From NCBI GenBank assembly GCA_030272155.1, contig CP126206.1, positions 2,852,001-2,916,000 of the forward strand: DNA of 64,000 bases, given 5' to 3'. The stretch is from Tetradesmus obliquus. Lineage: Eukaryota > Chlorophyta > Chlorophyceae > Sphaeropleales > Scenedesmaceae. Position numbers and translations under genes: made by a program. A model generated the notes under the pieces. The model was not told where the DNA came from, made no database searches, and saw only the letters and a program-made list of their open reading frames with translations. The number at the start of each line of letters is the position of its first letter. The stretch's first letter is position 1. Positions 11,397 to 22,800 of the stretch are shown in pieces.

Positions 11397-12195
11397 TGGT
11401 TCTTTCCGGATGTTGCGGCTGCTGTTTGGCAGCGATGTGTCACTCGGCCGGTTGTGCGTTGCAGCAGAAAATACGCATGCTTCTCTTTTTTGGCCCAGTC
11501 ATTGGTTTGGAGGCGCTCCCACAATGACATCTGTTGCTGTTGCTGAATGAGCGGGCCGGGCGGGGCGGTGGAGCGGCAGGAGAAGGCAGCTCGGGCGAAG
11601 AAGCTGCGGCAGAAGCTGGCAGGGTGAATTTGTTGCAGCTGCCGCAGCAGCTGCAGCTGTTGCGGTTCGTTGGGGTGCTACAAGCGCTGCGTTGCTTGCG
11701 GCTGTGGCGCAAGCTGGCTTGGAGTTTGTGTCGTGTGGTCAACTATATCTATCAACACATATGTCTGCTGCAGCAGCATCAGGCTGGGTGGTTGCTGTGG
11801 GCCAGGCAGGGCGGTGGAGCGGCAGGAGACGGCGGCTCCAAGTCGGGCAAAGAAGCTGCGGCAAAAGCTGGCTGGGTAAATAGGACGATTCTAGGCATAG
11901 TAAAAGCATAACTGCGCACCTTCAAGCAATGCTGGTCCAGATGCTGGGTAATCGAGGTTTGGATGTTGCTGCCGCGCAGGCTTATGAAGCAGCGTCGTGT
12001 CAGTTGGCCAAGAGTTTGTTGCAGCGGCTGTTGCTGCTGCAACAGATGCGGCAATGTTGGGGTGCGAGGCTCGCACTTTTGAGACGACAGTTATTGTAGC
12101 CGTTGTTGTGATGGTGGGGCGGTGGAGCGGCAGGAGGACTTCTCCTGAGGCGGCCGTGCCAAGAAGCTGCGGCAAAACCTGGCTGGGTGAATGTT
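10850..12195 (+). repeat. Ghost copies of the XPB terminal exon, including its stop
   Basis: A 5'-edge copy of the last exon (GCAG|GCGGAGCCGTGGATCCAGTGC...) sits at about 10855-10920. Beyond the real stop at 11394-11396, the tail [22 protein letters not shown]-stop recurs at about 11547-11626, 11803-11878 and 12112-12190, with growing decay. Duplication has thus also crossed the coding-UTR boundary. Confidence 0.82.
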
Positions 12196-12835
12196 TAGCA
12201 GCTGCTGCAGCTTCTTGGAGCAGCTTCACAGTTTGTGGTTTTGCTCCTGCTCTTGCGCACTAGGGCTCACTAACCAGCCTGGCAGGGTTGTGTCTGGGCC
12301 TCTGTTGCCGAGTGTCACTGCCAGTAATGCGACTTCTTAGAGACGCACCAGACCGCTGATAACGCCTGAAATCCGTCGCAGCAACTCTTGTTGCGGATAA
12401 ATATACGGCAGCGCTCGTTTGCTGCCAACTGGTGCTTGAAGCACGGAACACAATCAGCGAGGGCTTCGCCGCGCTAAGGAACCGACCCCACCTTGAAATC
12501 TACAAAATTACTTTACATAATAGTAAATTCGTAATTCGTCAGTTTGGGGTTGAACACAGCCATATCGTGGCAAGTCACCCGCACGGGAGAGCAGCACAAG
12601 TCACCAGCTAGCGGTGAGTGCCAATGCTGCAGCAAGTGAGCCGAATCAATTCATGTCTAAATTTTGTTTCTTTACAAAGCACGTTGACGGAGAACATCCA
12701 GCGTACGTGAAGTGCTGTCAGCCCCAAACAACCCTACTACTGCTGCTCTTGCACAGCCTTGTCTGGTGACTCAGCGTGCATCTTTACTGCTGTGCCCGCA
12801 GTGACTGCGAAACAATTTCCTCTGATAACTGCTGA
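12196..12835. promoter_or_regulatory. Intergenic region upstream of the Cys-rich secreted gene
   Basis: No coding potential is seen. It should hold the XPB 3' region and the promoter and 5' UTR of the gene starting at 12836. An AT-rich GGATAAATATACG lies near 12395, but it is too far from the start codon to call as a TATA box. Confidence 0.35.
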
Positions 12836-13126
12836 ATGGAACGGCTAGTGCCGGCAGTCAGGTCTGGCAGGACAATGCACACAGCTACAGCAGCAGCAGC
12901 GACGCTGCTGCTGCTGTGCCTTTCAACTGTAACACCAGCAGCAGCAGCAACAGCAGCAGAACACGAACAACATTTTGTACTGCTAGGCGCAGATACAGCA
13001 TTCAGGCAGCTGCACCAGCTGCAGGGGCAGCAGCAGCAGGTGCCCCTGCTGTCATCATCGCGGCGCCTGCGTGCCAGCAGCAGCAGCAGCAGCAGCCAGT
13101 TCTTCACGCTGCGTCCACAGCAAGAA

Positions 13127-13172
<46 letters not shown>

Positions 13173-16100
13173 CGCGGCGCTTGCAGCGCAGTGGGCAGTT
13201 CTTCACGCTGCGCCCGCAGTGCGTGTGGGATGAGGGCGCGTGTGCACCCATGCTGAGCAACTGGCACATGTACGATGGTGTGCCCAGCTCAACCTATCGC
13301 AGGTAGGTTTTGGCTGTGTTGTGTTTTTTCTTTCTGGTGTCATGCAGCTGGGATCAGGCCGCTTTTTGCACCCATGCTCAGCAACTGGAACATGTATGAT
13401 GGCGTACCTAGCTCGCCATACAGGAGGTGAGTGGCAGGCCCTTCAAAACCTTTGTGACCAGGTGATGTGTTCAGCTGTTTTGCCCATGCTGAGCAACTAG
13501 AACATGTACTATGGCGTACCCAGCTCACCATACAGAAGGTAAAGTTCATCTGTTTGTGCATTCTGAACCCCTTGTAGACTGATGTTGTGGGTGACGTTGG
13601 CTGCACCCATGCTGAGCAACTGGAACATGTACGATGGCGTGCCCAGCTCACCCTATCGCAGGTAGGTTTTGGCTGTGTTGTGTGGTTGTTGTTTCTGATT
13701 TCATGCAGCTGGGATGAGGGCGCGTGTGCACCCATGCTGAGCAACTGGAACATGTACGATGGAGTGCCCAGCTCGCCATACAGAAGGTGGGTGCTGAGGT
13801 TTGCTGTGAAAGTGAATCTTGTGTCTTGCAGCTCCAAGGTCAGCAGCCGTTCAGCGCATGCCTGGGCGCTCATAAGTGACAGCTGACATTACAGCTGCTG
13901 ATGCTCATGCTGCTGTGTCTGCTGCTGCTGCTGCCGCTGCTGCTCGACATTTCTGCTGCTGTGCTTCGGTGACGTTGCTGCAGGGTACAGCTGCTGAGCA
14001 CGGGCCGCATGTCTCACTGCTGCTACTGTGGAGGCAACTGCTGCTGCTTCTACTCAATTATCCTGCTGTCGATCTCTCTTGCAACTGCTGCTGCTGCTAC
14101 TCATTTATCCTGCTGTCGATCACTCTTGCCGCTGCAGGGCGCAGCTGCTGAGCACAGGCCGCATGTCTCACTGCTGCTGCTGCGACGGCAACTGCTGCTG
14201 CTGCTGCTGCTACTCAATAATATCCTGCTCTCCATCAATGTTGCTGTGCAGGGCGCAGCTGCTGAGCACGGCCCGCATGTCTCACTGCAACAAGAACCAC
14301 AAAACTGCGGCTGCATGCTACAAAGACCAGGCAAACAGGTGATTGGTTCCAACTGGTCAATGACGCCTGCAACAACACAGCGGTTCTCAACAGGACATGC
14401 CAGAGCAATAGTGCTACAACATGCAACTACATGCCAAACACAAACATCAGTGCATAGTTGGTAGGACTGAGTGATGTGGTATTGACAGCAGTATCAGGCG
14501 TCGTTGGGACCGCCGCTGGCGCACCTGCTGACAACCCACATCTGCTGCAATGCATGATGCATCAGGTTGAGGCAATGGGACAGGGTGTTTCTCCAACGTT
14601 GTGGCTGGCACGCGTACCAGGCTGTGCCAAAGTCGCATGTTTTGTTTTGTGCCCACAGGTGTTATTGGGTCCGGCCTCGGGACGGACCCCAGCAATGCCA
14701 GTCGGCTGATTATTATGAGGTGGGCTTGGATGTGTCAAGAATTTGAATGTCAAGGTTAAACCTGTCTTGGTGGGCCTGATACATGTCAAAACATGGCAAG
14801 CTGTGCCTGTTGGGGCTCAGCAGAGGCCAGAGAGAGTTCACAAACCACTGCTGTTGAAAGGGAGCTTCCCTGTTAAGGGGGAAAGATGGTATTAACTGGG
14901 GTGCTGGGAAACACAATCCCGGGCACAAGCGCGGCAACTGCACGCATATAATTAAAGATAATATATGTTGATGCCTCTTCGGCACCAAAGGTCAATGGGA
15001 CCGGGGTCTAGGCACTAGTCAGGCTGGCTGAAACCTGCTACATGCATGACAGCAGACATTGCCAACGGCCTCAACAAATTACCGTTTCGCATGTCATCGC
15101 AGGATAACCATCTTTGGACATATAAGAATTTATTGTGAAACGCTGAAGCCATCCTAGTCGGCATAGTTTGTCCTATCCCCAGAGCACTGCACGACACGGC
15201 CTAGCATCTATGCCGACTAGGATCGGGCAGCGCTTCTTCAAAATCATATTTGCTTGCTGATGATTACGTTTGTTGGACGGCGTTGAATTCGGTAGAGTTT
15301 TGGCTCGACACGCGGGCCTTGATGACGGAAGGCCTGTCGGTGAGCATAGTATGTGGCACATGGAAGGCTGGCAGGCTTATGTCAGTCATATGTTATGGTA
15401 GTATGAGTGCTTCCTCTGCTAGCTGCAGCTCCGAGGCTTCCCAAATCACTGGAGCAGTCGTCGGCAGTGACAGCAGCAGTACGGGGAACAGCAGCAAGGG
15501 CCTCACTGCAAGTGCGAACTCACTTCAGTGCAAACTTCACGTGTCGGCCCAGTATCAACAGGCTGTTTGTAAGATAATCTAAGATGCTTGGAAACAGAAC
15601 TTGAGCGCCAGCAGGTGCCTGGCGGCTCAGGAATCTTAATACCATCTTTCCCCCTAAATCGTTGCGCTGCCTGCAGCTGCTGCTTTTGACGGAGCAAAAC
15701 TTCAGCGCAGACATCTTCACCCTGCCGTGCACCACCCTGCAAATATTGTCGATGAAACGTACACCACCCTGCCGGCTTCACAACACCAACTTCACACCAC
15801 CAAAGCTGCACTGCTGACTTTGCACTGCCGGCTGGTTTTGTGTCTGCAGTTGCTGCTGTGGACTGAGCACAACTTTCTGCAGACGTCTTCAGGTTTTAAC
15901 TGAACACTGCCAACTTCACACCAACAGAGTTATTCTGTGTCTGCTGGGTGTGTATGCCTGCAGCTGCTGCTGTGGACGGAGCACAACTTTACGGCAGACA
16001 TCTTCACACTGCCAAGTTCACAAAGCTGAATTCGCACTGCTGATGTGTCACTTTTGTTCAAGGTTTTGGCCTTACCTGGTCCTGGCTTGTGGGTTCGCAG

Positions 16101-17539
16101 TCACTGGTTAGGAATCACCAAAGGTGGTTTGGGAGTGGCTCCCTCCTCTGGGTTCACCTCTTGCTAGAAAACCGTGTAATTCATTGATTGATTGGTGTAA
16201 TGCTGATGGCTGCTTATGTTTATGCCTGCAGCTGCTGCTGTGGACGGAGCACAACTTCACTGCAGACATCCTCTTCCAGCCAACTCGCACTGCCAACTTC
16301 ACACCGTCATTTTCAAACTGCCTAATTCAAACTGCCGACGCTTCTGTCTTTGCAGCTGCCGCTGGACGGAGCACAACTTCACCGCAACCATATTTTACGC
16401 TGCCAACTTCACACCACTAGCTTGACACTGCCAGCTGTTCAATGTTGTGCGTGTCTGCAGCTGCTGCTGTGGACTGCGCACAACTGTCTGCAGATGTCTT
16501 CACGCTGCCAACTTCACACTGTCAACTTTACACCACCAGGTTTATAGTGCTGTGTGCTGCTTGTATGTCTGCAGCTGCTGCTGTCGACGGAGCACAACTT
16601 CACTGCAGACGTCTTCATGCTGCTAACTTCACTCTGCCTTGTTCACCCCAATCATTTTTTTCTGCTCTCTGCTGGTTGTATGTGTCTGCAGCTGCTGCTG
16701 TGGAAGGAGCACAACTTCACTGCATACGTCTTCACGCTGCTAACTTCACTCTGCCTTGTTCACCCGAATGGTGTTTTTCTGCTGTCTGCTGGTTGTGTAT
16801 GCCTGCAGCTGCTGCTGTGGACTGAGCACAACTTCACGGCAGACGTCTTCACGCTGCCGGCTGCCATGACCTGCCCAGGCTCCAAAGCAGCAGAGTTCTT
16901 CTCATGCTTTTCACGGCCAGACGTCAAAGGTGAGTGTAAATCACTGGCATAGCAGTTGTCATTTCATATGGTTACCACTATTGTCTGTTGTGTGCCTTCA
17001 ACAAGCTGCTGTGTAGTGAACATGCCACGATCTGCCCAGGCTCCAAGGCGGCAGAGTTCTTCTCATGCTACTCCCGGCCAGACATCAAAGGTGAGACACA
17101 ACATGTCTTGTTTGCTTTGTATTTTCACACTTGCTATGAGGATGTCAGTGCCGAAATTTGCAGCGATTTTCTCCCATCTAGGCTGTACTTTTGACCAATG
17201 CCGTTTGTATGTTTCCAGCAGGTGACAGTAGCTGCCAGTTTACAGCCAGGCAAAGATCATTCTATGTTATGCACTGCGCACCAAGACATGCTTTCCAGTG
17301 TTCTGTGCTGCTGCTGTTTCAGAAGGCTGCCAACAGCCTCTAGGCTGCTGCTAGGCAGAGTATGATGCCTTTTACATTACATGCAAGCTGACACACCATG
17401 TTACTGTCCTCCTGCTGCTGCTCCTGCTGCTTCTGCTGCTGCTGCTGATGATGCTGATGCTGCTGCTGCAGAGGGATGCCAGCAGCTGCCTGTTACATAC
17501 ATGCAAGCTGACACACCATGATACTCTTCTGCTCTTGCT

Positions 17540-17570
<31 letters not shown>

Positions 17571-18424
17571 AGACGGCTGCCAGCAGCTGCCTGGCTGCTA
17601 CAAAGCTGAGATTCAGGGAGGCACCGTGTGCTTCCCAAAATGGGTCCAAAAGGCCACTACTCAGCAGTTTGACGCTTTTTATGATAGCTTGGTGGCGATG
17701 GACCCCAAAGTGTATGGCAGCTGCGCAGCTGCCTGCTGGCTGCGGCAGGTGAGGGAGGCAGGGTTGAAGGTTGAAAGGGCTTTGCAGCAACAGTTGAGCA
17801 TTTACAGGTGTACTAGTGGGCACAGGAGAAGGCGTGCACGCAGCAGTTTGACTCCTACTACGACAGCTTGGTCAGCATGGACCCAAAGGTGTATGGCAGC
17901 TGCGCAGCTGCCTGCTGGCTGCGGCAGGTGAGGGGGGCAGGGTTGAAGGTTGAAAGGGTTTTGCAGCAACAGTAGTAGCCCCTACAGGTGTACTAGTGGG
18001 CACGGGAGAAGGCGTGCATGCAGCAGTTTGACGCCTTTTACGATAGCTTGGTGGCGATGGATCCAAAAGTGTATGGCAGCTGCGCAGCTGCCTGCTGGCT
18101 GCGGCAGGTGCGGCGGGCAGGTTTGTAGCTGGGAGGTTTTTGCAGCAGCAGTAGTAGCCTCTGCACGTGTACTGTGGGCAGAGGAGAAGGCAATCACACA
18201 GCAGTTTGACTCCTACTATGACAGCTTGCTGGCTGAGGCAGGTGAGAGGGGTGAGGCAGCAGCAGCAGCAGCAGCCGCAGCAGCAGCAGCAGCAGCAGCT
18301 GGGGTACCCCCAGCAGTGGCAGCGGGTGAATCTGCAGGGCTCCATTGTACACCTGCAAAGGCATGCATGCTGGCAGCGGCAGGTGAGCCGCGCCCAACAT
18401 CAACGCTAGGAGCCTCATGAGCCT

Positions 18425-18473
<49 letters not shown>

Positions 18474-18561
18474 GCAGACCGACGCATGCCTAAAAAGGAC
18501 TGCCTCTGCTGAGGCGTGCTGCCAGGCTGCCCCAAACTGCTTTTGAAACCCCTGCTGACCA

Positions 18562-18595
<34 letters not shown>

Positions 18596-19502
18596 GCAGG
18601 CCGAGGCATGCCTAAAACGAACTGCCTCTGGCGAGGCGGGCTGCCAGGCCGCACCGTATTGCTTCTGGAACCCCGCCAACAAAATCTGCCTGCGCAACAC
18701 CCTGGAGTTTGATGGGCTATATGACAAGCAAGTGCAGCGGCTCTACGTGAGTGGCCTGCCCTATATAACCTGCCTGCAGCTGCAGCAATGGAAATGCAGG
18801 TTGTGACTGTTGTTTCAGCGACACACTGGAGGTTGATGCAATTCATGGCAAGCAAGTGCAGCGGCTCTATGTGAGTGACTTTGCAGCTGATGCAGCCTTG
18901 TTGTTCTGCATGATGTGGGTTTTGCTTCTGGAACCCTGCAAGCAAAATCTGCCTGTGTAACACGCTCGAGTTTGATGGGCTATATGACAAGCAAGTGCAG
19001 CGGCTGTACGTGAGTGCTGCTGCTGCTGCTGCTGCCTTGGTTGTTGCTTTTTGGCATCGGTGGTGCACGCTGTTGATGGTGCATGCTGCTGCTGCGTGTG
19101 TGACGCCCTGGAGTTTTTGAAAGGACGTATGTGTGTCCAATTGCATGAGATATGCCGGCCGTTTGTATGTCAAGCAAGTGCTGCGGCTCTACGTGCGCGG
19201 CCTGCAGCTACCAAAGCCTGCTTTGTGTTCTGCTGTATGTCATTTCGCAGATGATGTGCTACGAGACTGAAACCCCGCAGGAGTGCACGGCACACATTAT
19301 GCCATCCAAGCACAACCATCAAGCCTCAAACATCGAACCCTGATTGTGTTTTCTGCTTTATGCTGTATTGCAGATGATGTGCTACGAGACTGAAACCCCG
19401 CAGGAATGCACAGCACACGTCATCCCGACCAAGCACAGCCAGGCTGTTGCATCGTGGACCAAGCTGGCGCAGGCCAGCGGCACTGTGCAGTGCAAGCTGT
19501 GA
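12836..19502 (+). CDS. Secreted cysteine-rich protein, unknown function
   Basis: Seven exons join in phase: 12836-13302, 14252-14338, 14659-14719, 16809-16929, 17573-17748, 18600-18746 and 19374-19502, giving 395 aa. The start ATG at 12836 is followed by a basic stretch and a Leu-rich segment (TLLLLCLSTVTPAAAA), a likely signal peptide. Next comes a low-complexity region of Ser and Gln runs containing QFFTLRPQ twice, then a compact domain rich in Cys pairs: CVWDEGAC, HCNKNHKTAAAC, CYWVRPRDGPQQC, CPGSKAAEFFSC, GCQQLPGC, SCAAACW, GCQAAPYCFW and MCYETETPQEC. The spacing suggests a disulfide-bonded extracellular or wall protein. I do not recognise the family. The third exon was accepted because it alone restores phase between its neighbours. 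Every exon but the third has tandem partial copies beside it. Confidence 0.75.
13340..13790 (+). repeat. Ghost copies of the APMLSNWNMYDGVPSSPYR exon end
   Basis: Four 3'-edge copies of exon 1 of the Cys-rich gene lie at about 13348-13428, 13478-13541, 13600-13662 and 13706-13786. Each encodes APMLSNWNMYDGVPSSPYR or a close variant and ends in AG|GT(G/A/T). The last copy also restores the CxxD/WDEGAC codons and is nearly as good as the first exon. Confidence 0.88.
13978..14338 (+). repeat. 5'-edge copies of the HCNKNHK exon
   Basis: Acceptor plus (A)QLLSTGRMSHC appears at about 13980-14015 and 14137-14180 before the intact exon 14252-14338. After MSHC the copies run into CTGCTGCTG intron repeats. 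Confidence 0.8.
14877..15654. mobile_element. MITE-like element with PIF/Harbinger-type ends
   Basis: Perfect 19-bp terminal inverted repeats, GGGGGAAAGATGGTATTAA at 14877-14895 and its complement at 15636-15654, are flanked by TAA on both sides (14874-14876 and 15655-15657). A 3-bp TWA target duplication with GGG-starting termini is the known signature of PIF/Harbinger transposons. The 778-bp interior has no transposase, so it would be non-autonomous. It lies wholly in the intron after exon 14659-14719. Classification is inference from termini alone. Confidence 0.75.
15151..15223. repeat. 16-bp perfect inverted repeat inside the MITE
   Basis: ATCCTAGTCGGCATAG (15151-15166) is repeated as its exact complement at 15208-15223 with a 41-bp loop, giving a potential stem-loop in the MITE interior. 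Confidence 0.8.
15668..17090 (+). repeat. Ghost array of the LLLWTEHNFTADVFTLP exon
   Basis: The 5' edge of exon 16809-16929 (CTGCAG acceptor, CTGCTGCTGTGGAC.GAGCACAACTT) occurs about eight times upstream, near 15676, 15850, 15963, 16232, 16357, 16463, 16574 and 16692, spaced mostly 108-125 bp. Each continues into TTCAC.CTGCCAACTTCACAC intron sequence. One 3'-edge copy (CPGSKAAEFFSCYSRPDIKG plus GTGAGA donor) follows at about 17027-17090. The first copy lies just beyond the MITE. Confidence 0.9.
17310..18245 (+). repeat. Ghost copies around exon 17573-17748
   Basis: Short 5'-edge remnants (GAAGGCTGCCAACAGCCT, AGGGATGCCAGCAGCTGCCT) lie near 17322 and 17471. Downstream 3'-edge copies encoding QQFD.(Y/F)YDSLV.MDPKVYGSCAAACWLRQ plus GTGAGG donor occupy about 17842-17928 and 18020-18107, with a shortened one at 18182-18240. 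They share intron sequence GGCAGGGTTGAAGGTTGAAAGGG. Confidence 0.88.
18470..19200 (+). repeat. Ghost copies around exon 18600-18746
   Basis: A decayed 5'-edge copy (CCGCAG|ACCGACGCATGCCTAAAAAGGACTGCC) lies at about 18478-18545. Three 3'-edge copies follow the exon at about 18820-18870, 18925-19010 and 19150-19193, each ending AAGCAAGTGC.GCGGCT(C/G)TA(C/T) before GTGAGT or GTGCGC. Confidence 0.85.
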
Positions 19503-19880
19503 ACTTCAAGCTGGAATTCCAGTAGGAGGTTCACTGCAGGCCTACTGTGAAGCTTCTTGCGCAATACCAGCCAAGCATGCCCATGCTGTAGCCTCATGGA
19601 CACAGCTGGCCCAGGCCAGCGGCCACCCGTGAAATTCACAGTGGGAAGTTCACTGTAGCGCCATCTTGAACTTCAGCATGGGCATATTGTAGCGTTGTTG
19701 ATCAAGCTGCCACAGGCCATTGGCATTGTGCAGCGCAAGCTGTGAAATTCCTAGTGAGAAGTTCACAGCAGGCCCACCGTCGAGCTCCTTGAATCATACC
19801 GGTCAAGCACGGCCAGGCGGTTGCATGGAGTGCAGGGCTGGCACAGGCAAGCACTACCGTGCAGTACAAGCTGTGAAGTT
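19245..19880 (+). repeat. Copies of the terminal exon of the Cys-rich gene
   Basis: A 5'-edge copy (TTTCGCAG|ATGATGTGCTACGAGACTGAAACC) lies at about 19249-19320 before the intact exon 19374-19502. After the stop, decayed copies of the ACCAAGCTGGCGCAGGCCAGCGGCACTGTGCAGTGCAAGCTGTGA end occur near 19563-19634, 19685-19745 and 19795-19878, the last still reading GTGCAGTACAAGCTGTGA. Confidence 0.8.
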
Positions 19881-22800
19881 TCCGATGGGAAGTTCATTGC
19901 CGTGCTGTGGTGGACTCTGGGGTGATGGCCAAAAGCTAAGGCAGGCAGCTGCATCCGTGCAATGCAGGCTTGTACACATTTGGGAATGCAGATGGACTCA
20001 TATCTACCGAGAACTTTATATGCTTCCTACGGGTGCCATTGCAGTGTGAACTTCATATGCGACAACAGCAGCTACCATGAACTTCACACAGAGCCTCAAC
20101 AGGTAACCAGCTGCTGTACAGCTGACATTTTGACCAGTATGACGAGGTCATGGCCGTTTGAGGCGAGCCGGTTGAGTATATCATGGCAGTGCAGTGCATG
20201 CCGTGAACTTCACAGCCTCATGCATGTGTGGCCAGTGCAACTTCACGGTGAAGTTGAAGCTTTGGATCTGGAGGAGGACGTTGTGACCAATCAAAGGTAG
20301 CCTCCTCAACGTGTATGATCATATGTATTTTATACGGCATAGTGTATGCTGGTGTGAGGGCTGTTGGTGTGAGGGCTGCTAGCACCGCTGTTGTGCAGCG
20401 TGCAGTAGCAGGCAACACTGTTGAACAACCTGACAGCGTAGTGGGTGTAGAACCGTTTCTGTGACATCATGTTAGCAGACATTTCGTGCAGTGCACAGGG
20501 GGCGGGGTCTGACAGGCCCCTCATTGCATTGCTGGGCAGCTGACTGTGTGTCAATACATTTCAGGGACTCAATCATTGCAGGGTGCATGCACATGCACAT
20601 GTGTGCAACGTAGGCACTGCTTTGCTTGCCTCGTCACTCAGTGACTGCTGGAGCATGCGCCGAATGAACTGCTGCAGTTGTTGAGCTGGCGACAAGTTTT
20701 CCTTGCTCGTTCAATCACCGCATATGTGTTGCTCTGCATTGGGTCTACTGTGCTGTGGGGCTGGCGTCATTGCTGTGCACAACACGTGGTCACATTATTG
20801 TCTATTTTAAAGTAGAAGGAGATTGAGGGGGGGGGGGGGGGGGCGGAATGCGATCCATTCAGGCCTCAACAATATGTGAGGGTACGAGTATGAGGGTATG
20901 CGGAGCGGTGCTCCAACTGGTTTCTAAACCTATCTGCTGGTTACCCTTGCTGCTGCATCGATAGGTGTGCGAGCATGAATCATGATATACACCATTCGCT
21001 GAAGTAAAAGCGTATCCACGATTGCGCGCTTTGTTGGGTATAGGATGTAACAGGGGCACTGTAACGAAAGGCCACTTGTCCCCCCGGGGTGTGTCAGCTT
21101 TCACCACGACGACAAATGCCTGTCGAACTGGTTGCGAACACAAATTAAGTTCTAACCGTTTGCATCTGCTTGTAGACCATCAGGCTACTCTTATTTGCAC
21201 CAAACCAGCCCCGCAACAGCCACGTGTTGAGCCTGGCTGCAGCAGCAGCTCCTTGCTGGTGAGCCTTGCTTACCATTTCACGCCTTCTGGTATAGCATGC
21301 ATGCGCAGTAGATTGTAGCATTGGCTGTCCCGTGCCATGTCGCACCGATGGGCCCAGCAGCAACCCCGGGGGCTAGTCAGACGCCGCAGCTGGGTTCTCG
21401 TGCGCTTCGAATGTATCACTATGATTAGTGGTGATCATCTGGATCAATTCGAAGGGAGCTACTGACGCTATGGAGCTCGAGCTCGGCAGCCACAGTTTGG
21501 GTCCCACACATTTCCTGTGCTGCCATGTTCCTCGCCCGCTGAATGGTTTTTTATTACTAAAGGGCGCTACATACATGGCCCGTTCTTGCGCTGCTGCAGG
21601 CATAACCCACCTCCACTGAAATTCAGCAGTGACACACCTGCAGCTGCAGTGCAACTGCAACCAGCGATTGAATCAGGAGCGTTTGCAATAAGTCAGCTGC
21701 GAACCACGGTGAGTGGTTTTATTGAGGCCTGGCAGCAGCAGCTGACAGTTGACGGTATCACATAACCCGTCAGCCGCACTGCAGCCCATGGCATTCCTGT
21801 CTCTTGGTAATCGTGCAGCTAAGGGCCGATACCAATACCAACGGATTAGCAATCCCAATGCCAATACCACAGCACATGTAATCGTTTTTTTGGGCGACAA
21901 AGCAGGCGCGCCGGTCCAACTCGCACTATGGCCAAGCCTGATCCACAAACCATCCTCAAGTCGTCCACAGCGCCTGACCGGTGCATCCACAGCAGCATGC
22001 TGTGGATGACTGTTCAGTGGCTGCCGGCAGAAGCTGTAACTGATGCCGTCGATGAGTGTTTAAGTGCATGGTATGGTTATACAAGGACAGCACACCTGTC
22101 CAGCGGCAACAGTGTGCTGCAGAAGCCCCCCGGTGGGCCCACCCAGTGACTGGGCCAGATGCCAGGTGCAGGTGCAGGCCTGGCAGGACACATGCACATT
22201 AGACGCAGACTATGCTATTTCCTGATTAGTAATTTTCGTTTAGCCGTGGTTGTTGTACTACTGCAGTCCCTTGCAACCCTGCAGGACTAAGGTGAAGCAC
22301 TTGGTGTACCGATGGCACATCTTGCTGCCAGCAGAAACTGGATGGCCAAATTCAGTATAATTTTGAATCAAATGGTTTGATAGAAGGAAAGCGTTCGACA
22401 GCATTGGTCGCGCTCCTAACATCTGTTCAAACATCGTGGTTTGGAACTGACAGCCCACCCTGCTGCGGAGCACCCCATGGCTGATGCAAGCTTAACAAAT
22501 AGAAGCCGTGACTCCAACTGACCTGCTAACTGCGCCTGAGTAATGCCTGCATAAACAGCATCGTGAGGGAATGCAGCGTACCTGCCTGGCTGCTTTCACA
22601 AGCGATCGATGACGCCATCTTCAAGCAAAATGTTACGCCGTAACGGTTGCATTGAACACAGCAGGCGCAATGCAAGTCACCAGCCCAGGATCAGCCAGAT
22701 CAACAGTGCTGCTGCCAACAGCAACCATGGCTGTTGTGGTTTATAATGGGCCGATCACTGTCGTGCGCCTGCTTCGTTCGTTACTAAATCCACATACGCA

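Noticed and set aside
20825-20845. G-quadruplex regulatory element at the poly-G run
   Set aside because: A single homopolymer in an intergenic region; could equally be a length artefact of sequencing, and nothing nearby supports a function.
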